A stretch of 64,000 nucleotides of DNA from Spirosoma sp. (GTDB lineage Bacteria; Bacteroidota; Bacteroidia; Cytophagales; Spirosomataceae), in assembly GCF_026391055.1 (NCBI RefSeq), contig NZ_JAPLET010000026.1:186001-250000 (forward strand). Direction: 5' to 3'. This document shows positions 9,461 to 17,186 of this stretch, one piece after another (position 1 is the first letter of the stretch; every line of letters starts with the position of its first letter). The translations under genes were made by a program, and so were the position numbers. The notes beneath the pieces are model-generated. The model was not told the origin of the DNA. It made no database searches and was given only the letters and a program-made list of their open reading frames with translations.

Positions 9461-12400
9461 TTAAAAGTTCAGTTTGATACCGGCAGCATAAGTTCTGGGA
9501 ACCGGATAAGACTCATCGTCATTGTTCGGCTCGGTCGTGCTTCGGACACCTGCATCCGGATTATTGCCAGGGTACTTTGTGAAGATCAACAGGTTGTTAC
9601 CCGTCACGAAAACCCGTGCGTTGCTCAGGATTGATTTGAACTTGGGGAAGTTGTAGCCAATTGTAACGGTTTTCAGCCAGACGTAGCTGCCGTCATACAC
9701 ATACCGGTCGCTGCTCTCGCGCGACCATTTAAAGTAGCTGGTACCACCCTGCGCGTGTACATCCGTTGGATTGGTTCCCTGATTGGTAGCCGACCGCCAG
9801 CGATCTTTGGCCTTGTCAAGTACGTTGAACACGCCGTCCATATTCATGGTCGAAGCCTCAATGTTGCGGTAAATATCGAAGTCCTGCGCACCGAGGAACA
9901 TAAGGTTTACATCGAACCGTTTGTAATCAGCGGCAAAAGTCCAGGCCCAGGTAAAGGCCGGATTTGGATTACCGATTTCGACCATATCCTGGGTGTCGTA
10001 CGAAATAACGCCATCGCCGTTGGTATCCGCGAACTTCATCCCGCCCGGAATAACCCCGTCCTGCTTGGGTGCTGCGTCAATTTCGGCCTGCGTGTTGAAA
10101 ATGCCCAGCTTTTTATAGCCATAGATCATACCCACCGGGCGACCCACTTTCTGAACGTTATAGCCTCCATAGAAGCTGCCGTAATACAGCGCGTCATTCG
10201 CTCCTTTGATGGCCAGAATCTTATTGCGGTTAAAGCTGATGTTGGCGTTGCTGCGGAAGTTGACCTGGCCAATGGTAGTCCGGAATTCGGCACCCAGCTC
10301 AAACCCATGGTTCTCCACTTTACCAATGTTATCCAGACTGGTCGTAAAGCCTGATACCGACGGAATGGAAACCGGCAACAGCATGTCATTGGTAATTTTC
10401 CGGTAGTATTCGGCATTGAAAATCAGCTTGCTATTGAACAGAGCCAGATCCAGACCGATATCCAGTTGATTGGATTTTTCCCATTTCAGCTCCTGATTGG
10501 CAAAAGAACTGACCACTTTACCAGCGGCAAATGAGTTACCCAGAATGTAGTTGTTGGCCCCTACGAATGCCAGACTTGGGTAGTTACCAATGTCGTTATT
10601 ACCCGTTACGCCCCAACTGGCCCGAAGTTTAAGATCGCTAAGCCAGGCGGTTTTTGGCATAAACGATTCTTCGGTAATACGCCAGCCAATAGAAGCCGCC
10701 GGAAAATCGCCGTACTTGTTCTTCGCCCCGAATCTAGAACTTCCCTCCCGCCGAAAAGATGCGGAGAGCAGGTATTTGTCCTTGTACGAATAGTTGACGC
10801 GACTCAAATAGGCCAGCATACTCCAGCCAAATTCAGTGGAAGAAGCTGATCGAATGGATGCAGCTCCCAGAAACGGAACCAGGTCATCCGGAAACGTATT
10901 GCCCGTACCCGTAAAGCCACGTACTTTTTCCTGCTGAGCGGTATAGCCCACCAGAACATCCAGACTATGATTGGCCGACAGTTGCGGCTTATAGGTAAGC
11001 AGCTGATCCAGCGAGTAGTTGGTTAGCTCTTCCGTATTGTCCGTTTCAGTAGCAATCCGTGGGGGCGCTCCCGCCGTACCGGATGCTACCGGCAGGCCAA
11101 TGGTCGATGGCACATATTCCTTGAAGGTATTGTTCGTCAGTTTTACGTTGGCGGATGTTCTGAACTTGAAATTCCGCAGGAAAGACAACTCGATAAATCC
11201 ATTGGTCAACAGATCGGCAATGTTCCGTTTCCGGTACACGTTTTCCAGCATGAACAGCGGATTGGGGAAGCCGAAAACGCCATCGACTCCATTGATGTAT
11301 GGAATCAACGACCCATCCGGATTATAGGGGGTAGCCCGTGGGTCCATCAGTAAAGCGCCACCTACCAGGGCACTTCGTCCGTCTGTATTAGCCAGATTCT
11401 GACGGGTATAGGTCCCGTTAATATTGAGGCCAACGTTGATGAATTTATTGACCTGCCCTCCCAGATTGGAGCGAACGGAAATACGGTCATAATTCGTCTT
11501 TTTAACAGTCCCTTCTTCTTTGTAATACCCCACCGAAATCAGCGATTTTATAGGGCCGGAACCGGACGAAATGGTCATATTCAGATCCGAATAAGGGGCA
11601 TTATCATTCATGATAAGGTCAAACCAGTTGGTCGAGTATTTGGTCTGTTCCGGAAAGCGATAGCCAATCGGAACTTCGCTTTCGGCGGGTTCCCGATTCT
11701 GGAGAATGCGAATCTGATCCATAAAAATGTCCTTCTTGAACTGGGCAAATTCAGGACCGGTCAGCATGGTTACCCGTCTGGATTTTGGCACCGACTGAAT
11801 CCCGTAATCGAGCGACAGATTGACATTTACCTTCCCTTCTTTGGCCTGTTTGGTCGTAATAAGTACGACACCGTTAGACCCTCTGGCGCCGTAGATAGCG
11901 GTAGACGCTGCGTCTTTCAGAACGGTGACACTCTCAATATCATTTGGATTCAGGTTCTGCCCAACCGATGTACCGACGGCAAACCCGTCGATAACGTACA
12001 GCGGATTACTGCCGGCCCCCAGCGAGCCAATACCCCGCACCCGAACTTCAAATACGCCACCTGGTGTACCGCTTTTCTGCTTGACAACAACCCCTGGAGC
12101 GCGTCCCTGAAGAATTTGGTTTGGGTTATTGGCGGGCTGCTCGCCAATATCCCGCATGTTAATAACCGAAACAGCTGAGGTTAAATCCTGCCGACGCTGC
12201 GAACCGTAGCCCACCACGACCACTTCATTGAGCGTTTGATCGTCCGGAATCAGGGAAACGGTTATCGACGTTTGATTGCCGATCAGAACTTCCTTTTTTT
12301 GATAGCCCACAAAACTAAAAACGAGCGTAGCCGCCGAGTTAGGCGCCGAAATTCGGTACGCCCCCGATCCATCCGTTGTAGCGCCCTGTGTTGATCCTTT

Positions 12401-12637
12401 CAGAACGACACTAACGCCCGGCAATCCGCTTCCTTTTTCGTCAATTACTCTCCCTGTCACAATAATTTCAGCGACTTTCGGATCGCTACTCGTTGAGTGC
12501 TGCGCAGAACTCGCCAGCGCCACCGGCTCCATTATACGGGGCGGTGAGCTGCCTTTACTGACTCCCTGTCCAAAGGCATGGCTTGCACAACAGCCAGCTA
12601 ATACACTAAAGGCAACTAACTGATAGAGCTTTTTCAT
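9461..12637 (-). CDS. SusC/RagA family TonB-dependent outer-membrane transporter
   Basis: The chosen ATG at 12637 gives 1058 aa and a clean signal peptide (MKKLYQLVAFSVLAGCCAS...); a longer frame adds 26 residues with no signal. Residues ~55-140 form the CarboxypepD_reg-like domain (VTGRVIDEKGSGLPGVSVVL). The plug follows, with VLKDAASTAIYGARGSNG, the SusC signature. The C-terminal beta-barrel ends in the aromatic strand YAAGIKLNF used for outer-membrane assembly. It transports the SusD-bound ligand with energy from TonB-ExbBD. It is divergent from a GntR-type regulator 469 bp away, a common local control arrangement. The substrate is unknown. Confidence 0.95.
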   Translation of the reverse strand: MKKLYQLVAFSVLAGCCASHAFGQGVSKGSSPPRIMEPVALASSAQHSTSSDPKVAEIIVTGRVIDEKGSGLPGVSVVLKGSTQGATTDGSGAYRISAPNSAATLVFSFVGYQKKEVLIGNQTSITVSLIPDDQTLNEVVVVGYGSQRRQDLTSAVSVINMRDIGEQPANNPNQILQGRAPGVVVKQKSGTPGGVFEVRVRGIGSLGAGSNPLYVIDGFAVGTSVGQNLNPNDIESVTVLKDAASTAIYGARGSNGVVLITTKQAKEGKVNVNLSLDYGIQSVPKSRRVTMLTGPEFAQFKKDIFMDQIRILQNREPAESEVPIGYRFPEQTKYSTNWFDLIMNDNAPYSDLNMTISSGSGPIKSLISVGYYKEEGTVKKTNYDRISVRSNLGGQVNKFINVGLNINGTYTRQNLANTDGRSALVGGALLMDPRATPYNPDGSLIPYINGVDGVFGFPNPLFMLENVYRKRNIADLLTNGFIELSFLRNFKFRTSANVKLTNNTFKEYVPSTIGLPVASGTAGAPPRIATETDNTEELTNYSLDQLLTYKPQLSANHSLDVLVGYTAQQEKVRGFTGTGNTFPDDLVPFLGAASIRSASSTEFGWSMLAYLSRVNYSYKDKYLLSASFRREGSSRFGAKNKYGDFPAASIGWRITEESFMPKTAWLSDLKLRASWGVTGNNDIGNYPSLAFVGANNYILGNSFAAGKVVSSFANQELKWEKSNQLDIGLDLALFNSKLIFNAEYYRKITNDMLLPVSIPSVSGFTTSLDNIGKVENHGFELGAEFRTTIGQVNFRSNANISFNRNKILAIKGANDALYYGSFYGGYNVQKVGRPVGMIYGYKKLGIFNTQAEIDAAPKQDGVIPGGMKFADTNGDGVISYDTQDMVEIGNPNPAFTWAWTFAADYKRFDVNLMFLGAQDFDIYRNIEASTMNMDGVFNVLDKAKDRWRSATNQGTNPTDVHAQGGTSYFKWSRESSDRYVYDGSYVWLKTVTIGYNFPKFKSILSNARVFVTGNNLLIFTKYPGNNPDAGVRSTTEPNNDDESYPVPRTYAAGIKLNF

Positions 12638-13105
12638 AGTGTTATTATTAAAGGGTTTAGCCTGAGTGTAACTGCTTAAAAACAGACAACTCATTAGCCA
12701 AATATTACTATCCACGCAGGAGTCACTTTCCTATACCTACCTACTTTTTAATAGTTATTTAATATTTTTTATCTAATAAATGCCAATAGAGCCTCTAAGG
12801 CTAGTTTTTATAGTCGAAAAGATCATACCTGTCTACAGCGGCTGCTTAAGGTCATGATCATGGGCTAGTTATACGCGTATCGTCCTTCTGCTCAAACAGG
12901 CGCTCTATCCGTAGATAAAGGGGCGTGTTTGAGCAGAAGGACGATGGGACGGGTATATATGAAAGGTGTTAAAACGACCAGAGAACACACAGGGAGTATC
13001 ATAATCTATCCGTCTTGTTTCATAAAACTGATAGTAACTAAACCCACTCTTTGTACTTTCTTATAGGTCACCTACAAGCATCACTTTATAAGAGACGAAT
13101 ACATT
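12638..13105. promoter_or_regulatory. Divergent susC / GntR intergenic control region with 20-bp inverted repeat
   Basis: This 468-bp gap has no gene. It holds a perfect 20-bp inverted repeat: arms 12879-12898 (ATCGTCCTTCTGCTCAAACA) and 12926-12945, with a 27-nt spacer. Neither neighbouring gene ends here, so a terminator is unlikely. The repeat is 242 bp from the susC start and 160 bp from the regulator start. Its position suits a looping or cruciform-type operator for the adjacent GntR protein; that is inference. Confidence 0.55.
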
Positions 13106-14122
13106 ATGCTGTATCATATCAAAATTAATGATTACTCAAATACGCCAAAGTACCAGCAGATTTACAACTCAATTGTTGAGGGCATTGAGAATCAAGACAT
13201 TTTGCCAGGCGATAAACTGCCCTCTATTCATGAGGTCTGCGCCGAGTTTGACGTAGCAAAGGGAACGGTAGAGCGGGCTTATGAACTCTTGAAGGAGAAA
13301 GAGATAATTGGTGCCGTAAAAGGGAAAGGATTTTACATCAACTACACCAAAACCGGAAAAAATCTCAAAATATTCCTCCTATTCAATAAGCTAAGCGCCC
13401 ACAAGAAGATCATTTACGACTCTTTCGTCGAGTTGTTAGGGCCGGGGGTAGCCATTGATTTTTTCATTTACAACAATGACTTCCGCTTGTTTCGGGACTT
13501 GATTCAGCGGCAGGCCCGAAACCATACGCACTACGTTATTATCGGCCATTTTTTCGAGGGGGGTGACAAAGCCGATGAGTTGATTAATAGTCTACCGAAG
13601 CATAAACTGGTTATTCTGGACAAACTAATGGAGGGCGTTTCGGGGCAATATGCCGCTGTGTTTCAGAACTTCGAGAAAGATGTTTACCAGGCCCTTACTG
13701 AAGCCCTTCCGCTTTTGAAGAAATACACGACCCTTAACATTCTCTTTCCGCACTACACCTACCACCCCAAAGCCATTTTGAATGGTTTTTATAAGTTCTG
13801 CTTCGAGCACGGTTTCGAAACACGCGTGATCAACGACATCAACCATGAGGTGATTCGTCCGCAGAACGCCTATATTAATTTGATGGAAGAGGACTTGGTC
13901 GAACTCATTAAGCGAATAAAAACCACGCCTTATATCGTTGGGCAGGAAGTAGGCATACTGTCTTACAATGACACGCCTTTGAAGGAATTTTTGCTGGATG
14001 GCATTACGGTTATCTCTACCGACTTTGCCCAGATGGGCCGAACGGCCGCTCAGTTGGTACTAAACGCCAGCGTTGAACACGTAGAGAATCCATTCCATCT
14101 GGTTATCCGAAAATCCCTTTAA
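13106..14122 (+). CDS. GntR-family transcriptional regulator with sugar-binding-like C-terminal domain
   Basis: 338 aa. Residues ~10-78 are a winged helix of the GntR type: QIYNSIVEGI, then LPGDKLPSIHEVCAEFDVAKGTVERAYELLKEKEII and GKGFYI. Residues ~90-330 look like a periplasmic-binding-protein/LacI-type effector domain, with FFIYNNDFRLFRDLIQRQ early and ISTDFAQMGRTAAQLVLNA near the end, a LacI-like closing motif. Such GntR-LacI chimeras in Bacteroidota often sit divergently to SusCD loci and respond to a carbohydrate. The gene is divergent from susC here and ends inside a long hairpin shared with the convergent gene downstream. Ligand unknown. Its likely target is the divergent promoter region. 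Confidence 0.85.
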   Translation: MLYHIKINDYSNTPKYQQIYNSIVEGIENQDILPGDKLPSIHEVCAEFDVAKGTVERAYELLKEKEIIGAVKGKGFYINYTKTGKNLKIFLLFNKLSAHKKIIYDSFVELLGPGVAIDFFIYNNDFRLFRDLIQRQARNHTHYVIIGHFFEGGDKADELINSLPKHKLVILDKLMEGVSGQYAAVFQNFEKDVYQALTEALPLLKKYTTLNILFPHYTYHPKAILNGFYKFCFEHGFETRVINDINHEVIRPQNAYINLMEEDLVELIKRIKTTPYIVGQEVGILSYNDTPLKEFLLDGITVISTDFAQMGRTAAQLVLNASVEHVENPFHLVIRKSL

Positions 14123-14223
14123 CCGTGATTTTTATGATTTTTCTGACCGACTATGGTTTTTAAAGATAGCTTTCTCTGAAAGCAAAATCATAGTCGGTCA
14201 GAAAAATCATAAAAATCACGGTT
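14121..14223. terminator. Giant bidirectional hairpin between convergent genes
   Basis: Arms 14121-14155 and 14189-14223 are perfect 35-bp reverse complements. Pairing continues through a G-T wobble and four A-T pairs to about 40 bp. The loop carries a nested stem, GCTTTC-TCT-GAAAGC. It begins within the regulator stop codon and ends four bases before the stop of the LiaF-like gene, so it can end both convergent transcripts. The arms are rich in ATTTTT and AAAAAT, giving a U-tract in either direction. The stem is far longer than a usual intrinsic terminator and may be a dispersed palindromic repeat. Confidence 0.85.
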
Positions 14224-14227
14224 CGGA

Positions 14228-15274
14228 TTAATAGCGTACTACCTTAAATTTAGAAATACCCCCGTCGAAGCGGATAAGCATTTTCTTCTTGGCCGCGTCG
14301 TAGCCGGGACTAACGAACTCTCCCCCGCCTACACTGGTAAAATCATCCAGTTGCTCAATGTTCAGGGCACCATCTTTTTTAATACGACACCCCACTTCTT
14401 TAGGAACCCGAACGGTGACGGAAGCGGCTCCTACGTCCAGTTTTACGTCAGACTGGTCAGCTTTAGCGCCCAGTTTGAGGTCTAGTTCAGCGGCTCCAAC
14501 GGCTAATTTCAGGCTTCTTACCGCATAGGCACTCAAATCCAGATCGCCCTGCCCAGCGCCCAGGGCGACATCCATTGTCCAGACGGGCGTTGTGTTCAAG
14601 TGTACATCGACCCGGTTTTGATAGTCGCCGTCTTTCAGGTCGATGTTTTGTTTATCCTCCGTTGGCTTCAACTCAATGGTTGGAATGTGCGTCGTTTCGT
14701 CGCGGTCTACCGACATGGAGTAGCTCCCAACCGTCTGTTTGGTATCGGCCTTAATCAGTTCGGTAGTTGGGTCGCTGATGATAAACCGACCTGCCCCACC
14801 CGACAACTTTAACACAGCCTCCCGGGTATCGGCGCTCATGGGCTCGACAAAGGTTGAAGAGGTTTCTGTACGATCTGCATCCCGACGGTCTCGCTCAGAC
14901 CGATAATTCTCTTCGTTGTCGTTATTCCCGTTGTCATCATCCGAATCATCGTCATCGCCATCCGAATAGTTACGATCGTTGTCATCATCGTCATGGTTCC
15001 AGCGCATATGGAAACCATCTCGATCCCGGTCATGCGCGAAAAAGCCAAACAACGTAGTTGGTACGGCCACAGCCAGCATGACCGTTGTAATGAAAGCGGC
15101 TGGGTTACCACGGCGTTCTAAAATCAGATTGACACCGGCTAAAATCAGCAGAACGGGCCACAGATTTACCAATGAGTGCCAGTCAACATCGAGCCACCCT
15201 GCCCGCCGGGCCAGGAAAAGAACACCCAGCGTGAGCAGAAATATGCCCCAGAATAATCCGTTAGTACGTTTCAT
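14228..15274 (-). CDS. LiaF-like membrane protein with toast-rack (DUF2154/DUF4097-like) domain
   Basis: 348 aa. The first ~85 residues hold three to four hydrophobic segments of the LiaI/LiaF type (GLFWGIFLLTLGVLFLARRAGWL). Residues ~88-135 are an extremely acidic Asp/Asn-rich linker (HDDDDNDRNYSDGDDDDSDD). The C-terminal half is a repetitive beta structure: LKLSGGAGRFIISD, MDVALGAGQGDLDLS, KLAVGAAELDLKLGAK, DVGAASVTVRVPKE. This fits the toast-rack fold of LiaF C-terminal domains. It lies 67 bp downstream of the PspC gene on the same strand. In Firmicutes, LiaF and PspC proteins tune envelope-stress signalling; a similar role is inferred from this pairing. The acidic linker is unusual and could bind divalent cations. 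Confidence 0.82.
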   Translation of the reverse strand: MKRTNGLFWGIFLLTLGVLFLARRAGWLDVDWHSLVNLWPVLLILAGVNLILERRGNPAAFITTVMLAVAVPTTLFGFFAHDRDRDGFHMRWNHDDDDNDRNYSDGDDDDSDDDNGNNDNEENYRSERDRRDADRTETSSTFVEPMSADTREAVLKLSGGAGRFIISDPTTELIKADTKQTVGSYSMSVDRDETTHIPTIELKPTEDKQNIDLKDGDYQNRVDVHLNTTPVWTMDVALGAGQGDLDLSAYAVRSLKLAVGAAELDLKLGAKADQSDVKLDVGAASVTVRVPKEVGCRIKKDGALNIEQLDDFTSVGGGEFVSPGYDAAKKKMLIRFDGGISKFKVVRY

Positions 15275-15292
15275 AAGAATGGTAAGATGTAA

Positions 15293-15339
15293 GATGTATG
15301 ATATAGGGTCGGGGCCGCCCCGACCCTATATCATACATC
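15293..15339. terminator. 22-bp perfect hairpin between pspC-like and liaF-like genes
   Basis: Arms 15293-15314 and 15318-15339 are perfect 22-bp reverse complements with a 3-nt loop. They include GGGTCGGGG pairing with CCCCGACCC. It stands 2 bp after the PspC stop codon and 18 bp before the start codon of the LiaF-like gene, in transcript order. No T-run follows on the minus strand, so it may attenuate or process the transcript rather than end it fully. Confidence 0.65.
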
Positions 15340-15341
15340 GT

Positions 15342-15854
15342 TTATAGGGTTCCGTTATTGGGGTCGTTTGGGGTAGGGTCACTCTTGTAAGGATCACTTT
15401 TGTAGGGGTCGTTCTGATTGTTGTCGAACGGGGTTTTGATCCGATCCCGGAAAATCAACCACAAACCAATGGCTATCAAAATGAAGGGCCACAAATCGCC
15501 GAAACTGATGTCGAAATAGCGGTCAATCAGAAACAGAACACCGAGTAAAATCAGGACAGCTCCACCAACAAGGCTACGGTCGGGCGATGCAGGTTTATTA
15601 GGATTGTAAGGATTCATGGAGAAAACAGGGTTTGCGTAAATAGTTGATTGAGCCGCAGAACCCGCGAAACGACGTTCTGGTAATGCGATCCACAAGATAA
15701 CATAAATGATGAAAGCCGGGAAATGAGGTAGAAAAATCCCAACCACAAAAAGCACACGCACCAGGGTGCGATCAATTCCAAAATAGTCGGCTAAACCAGC
15801 GCAGACGCCCCCAATCTGGGCCTGGTCTGCTATACGTTCTAATCTCTTGTTCAT
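15342..15854 (-). CDS. PspC domain protein
   Basis: 170 aa. Residues ~1-62 match PspC: RLERIADQAQIGGVCAGLADYFGIDRTLVRVLFVVG, followed by a membrane segment and ALPERRF. A second hydrophobic hairpin (~90-135: GGAVLILLGVLFLIDRYFDISFGDLWPFILIAIGLWLIF) is of the LiaI/LiaF transmembrane type. The C-terminal tail is a low-complexity repeat, DPYKSDPYKSDPTPNDP. PspC proteins are inner-membrane partners in phage-shock and envelope-stress responses. Here the partner is the LiaF-like gene 67 bp downstream, separated from it by a strong hairpin. The adjacency supports a two-gene membrane-stress module. Regulation is not visible. Confidence 0.88.
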   Translation of the reverse strand: MNKRLERIADQAQIGGVCAGLADYFGIDRTLVRVLFVVGIFLPHFPAFIIYVILWIALPERRFAGSAAQSTIYANPVFSMNPYNPNKPASPDRSLVGGAVLILLGVLFLIDRYFDISFGDLWPFILIAIGLWLIFRDRIKTPFDNNQNDPYKSDPYKSDPTPNDPNNGTL

Positions 15855-15985
15855 GGCTTCTAGTGTCTAAAACCGATGTAAACCTAGCAGATGAACGTGT
15901 CCTGTGGAAGGATAATAGGAAGAATGGACGCGCCTATGGATAGATGTATGTTTTCAATGATAGTAGGTAATACATAGTAGTGGGC

Positions 15986-16621
15986 TCACTCCTCCTCTAT
16001 CGCTTCCAGAATATCCATTAATTCGCCGAACTCTTTGTTGCCGGGTTGTTCCTCCACTCCTCCGCTTAGGGCAATGCCTTTCACAGACAGATCATCGAGT
16101 AGCTGATGAACGTTTTCGACGGATATGCCGGTACCCAGCAGGATGGGGTAGCGAGACGCCTGCCGTTTCAGAAGTTGCTTTACATCGTCATCCAGATGCA
16201 TAGGGCCGTTGCTTTCGAGCAGGACATAATCGGCATTGGCCGCCCCTGTTTGCAGGATTGTATCGAGCTGGTCGAAGGTGACTTGAGCGACATCAATCCG
16301 TAAGATAAACCGGAGCTCATCTTCCGTAGTTGTCAGCGTACTTAGGTAGGGTAATAAAGCAGCTTCATCGACCTGCAACAGGTCGGGCTGGTAAGCGCTT
16401 AGCAACTCTTCGATTATTTCAGGATCGGTCGAGGTGGTTTCGCCAACAATCTGCACCCCCGCTACCCAACCCCGTATTTCGGCGAACTTTTTCGGGTCAA
16501 CGTAGTCCGGCGAGTCAGCATCCATCGAAAAGCCAAGCATATCGACACCCATGCCTGCACAGTAGCGGGCATCGCTTAAGTTCGTAACGTTCGAGATTTT
16601 GACCAGCGTTTTAAGGGCCAT
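15986..16621 (-). CDS. TrpF-like TIM-barrel protein lacking canonical catalytic residues
   Basis: The ATG at 16621 begins MALKTLVKISNVT and gives 211 aa; a longer frame adds 11 residues with no homology. The layout follows phosphoribosylanthranilate isomerase: N-terminal strand with VKI, DARYCAGMGVDMLGF, DLLQVDE where TrpF has QLHG, and a phosphate-binding-like end LSGGVEEQPGNKEF that parallels SSGVE-PG-KD. The general base Cys of the TrpF KICG motif is Ser here (KISN), and the catalytic Asp of LLD is Glu (VLLESN). There are no trp neighbours. It is therefore either a divergent isomerase or a non-tryptophan paralogue; automated pipelines may call it TrpF. It may stand alone: neighbours are 131 bp away on one side and divergent on the other. 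Confidence 0.75.
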   Translation of the reverse strand: MALKTLVKISNVTNLSDARYCAGMGVDMLGFSMDADSPDYVDPKKFAEIRGWVAGVQIVGETTSTDPEIIEELLSAYQPDLLQVDEAALLPYLSTLTTTEDELRFILRIDVAQVTFDQLDTILQTGAANADYVLLESNGPMHLDDDVKQLLKRQASRYPILLGTGISVENVHQLLDDLSVKGIALSGGVEEQPGNKEFGELMDILEAIEEE

Positions 16622-16712
16622 AGAAGTAGGTAGTAATAAAATTTTGTTTAACAATCCGTAATCGCAAAGTTACAGACAGACCATCATTCTATCACCCGCA
16701 CTTCGTCCGGAT

Positions 16713-16748
16713 TGTTCATCAGCGGACAGCCATGTACGATTTCGGACA
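16713..16748 (+). promoter_or_regulatory. Tandem palindromic sites, cassette 1 (putative enhancer sites)
   Basis: Two 16-bp sites, TGTTCATCAGCGGACA (16713-16728) and TGTACGATTTCGGACA (16733-16748), start 20 bp apart. They fit the window consensus TGTCCR-N4-YGGACA. The second ends 55 bp before the -24 element. The layout resembles activator sites for a sigma-54 enhancer-binding protein; a PadR operator is the alternative. Confidence 0.65.
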
Positions 16749-16802
16749 AACCACATTTTATAGAATCTGCGTCTGCAAGCTGGATAGGCTGTTTATGAGA
16801 GT

Positions 16803-16817
16803 TGGCAAAGCATTTGT
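16803..16817 (+). promoter_or_regulatory. Sigma-54-like promoter of padR1-P1-P2
   Basis: TGGCAAAGCATTTGT has GG and GT separated by 10 bp, close to the RpoN pattern TGGCAC-N5-TTGC. It is 45 bp upstream of the padR1 start codon. The last base of the canonical GC is T here. The same element precedes all five padR genes at comparable distance. Confidence 0.6.
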
Positions 16818-16847
16818 TCTACAAAAGTTAATCTTATTCTTTTCAGC

Positions 16848-17186
16848 ATGAAACGAACATACCTGGGTGAGTTTGAAGAACTGGTTTTACTGACGGTCGC
16901 GGTCCTGCACGAGGGAGCTTATGGAGTTGCTATCACCGACGAGCTGGAACGGCAAACCGGTCGCTCGGTGAGCATCAGCGCCGTTCACGCGGCCTTACAT
17001 AGGTTGGAAGAGAAAGGCATGCTCAAATCGCAGATGGGGGAAGCGACCGCCGAACGCGGTGGCCGACGGAAACGACTGTTTTCGGTTACCGCGCTGGGAA
17101 GCCGCGCGTTGCACGATATTCGGGCTATGCGCGACCAGTTGTGGGAGTCGATTTCGCCAAATGTCTTACCGACCCTTAGTATATGA
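16848..17186 (+). CDS. PadR-family transcriptional regulator (padR1)
   Basis: 112 aa, the short PadR form. The core begins KRTYLGEFEELVLLTVAVL, continues with VAITDELERQTGRSVSISAVHAALHRLEEKGML (recognition helix region), then the wing GGRRKRLFSVTALG and a dimerisation helix ending in LWESI. Its stop codon overlaps the start of P1 by four bases (ATGA), so translation is coupled. PadR proteins are usually repressors that respond to small hydrophobic ligands and often control transporters. The tight coupling to a prefix-domain permease is seen in four of five cases here in the same or near-same form. The target is not shown; autoregulation is plausible. Confidence 0.92.
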   Translation: MKRTYLGEFEELVLLTVAVLHEGAYGVAITDELERQTGRSVSISAVHAALHRLEEKGMLKSQMGEATAERGGRRKRLFSVTALGSRALHDIRAMRDQLWESISPNVLPTLSI

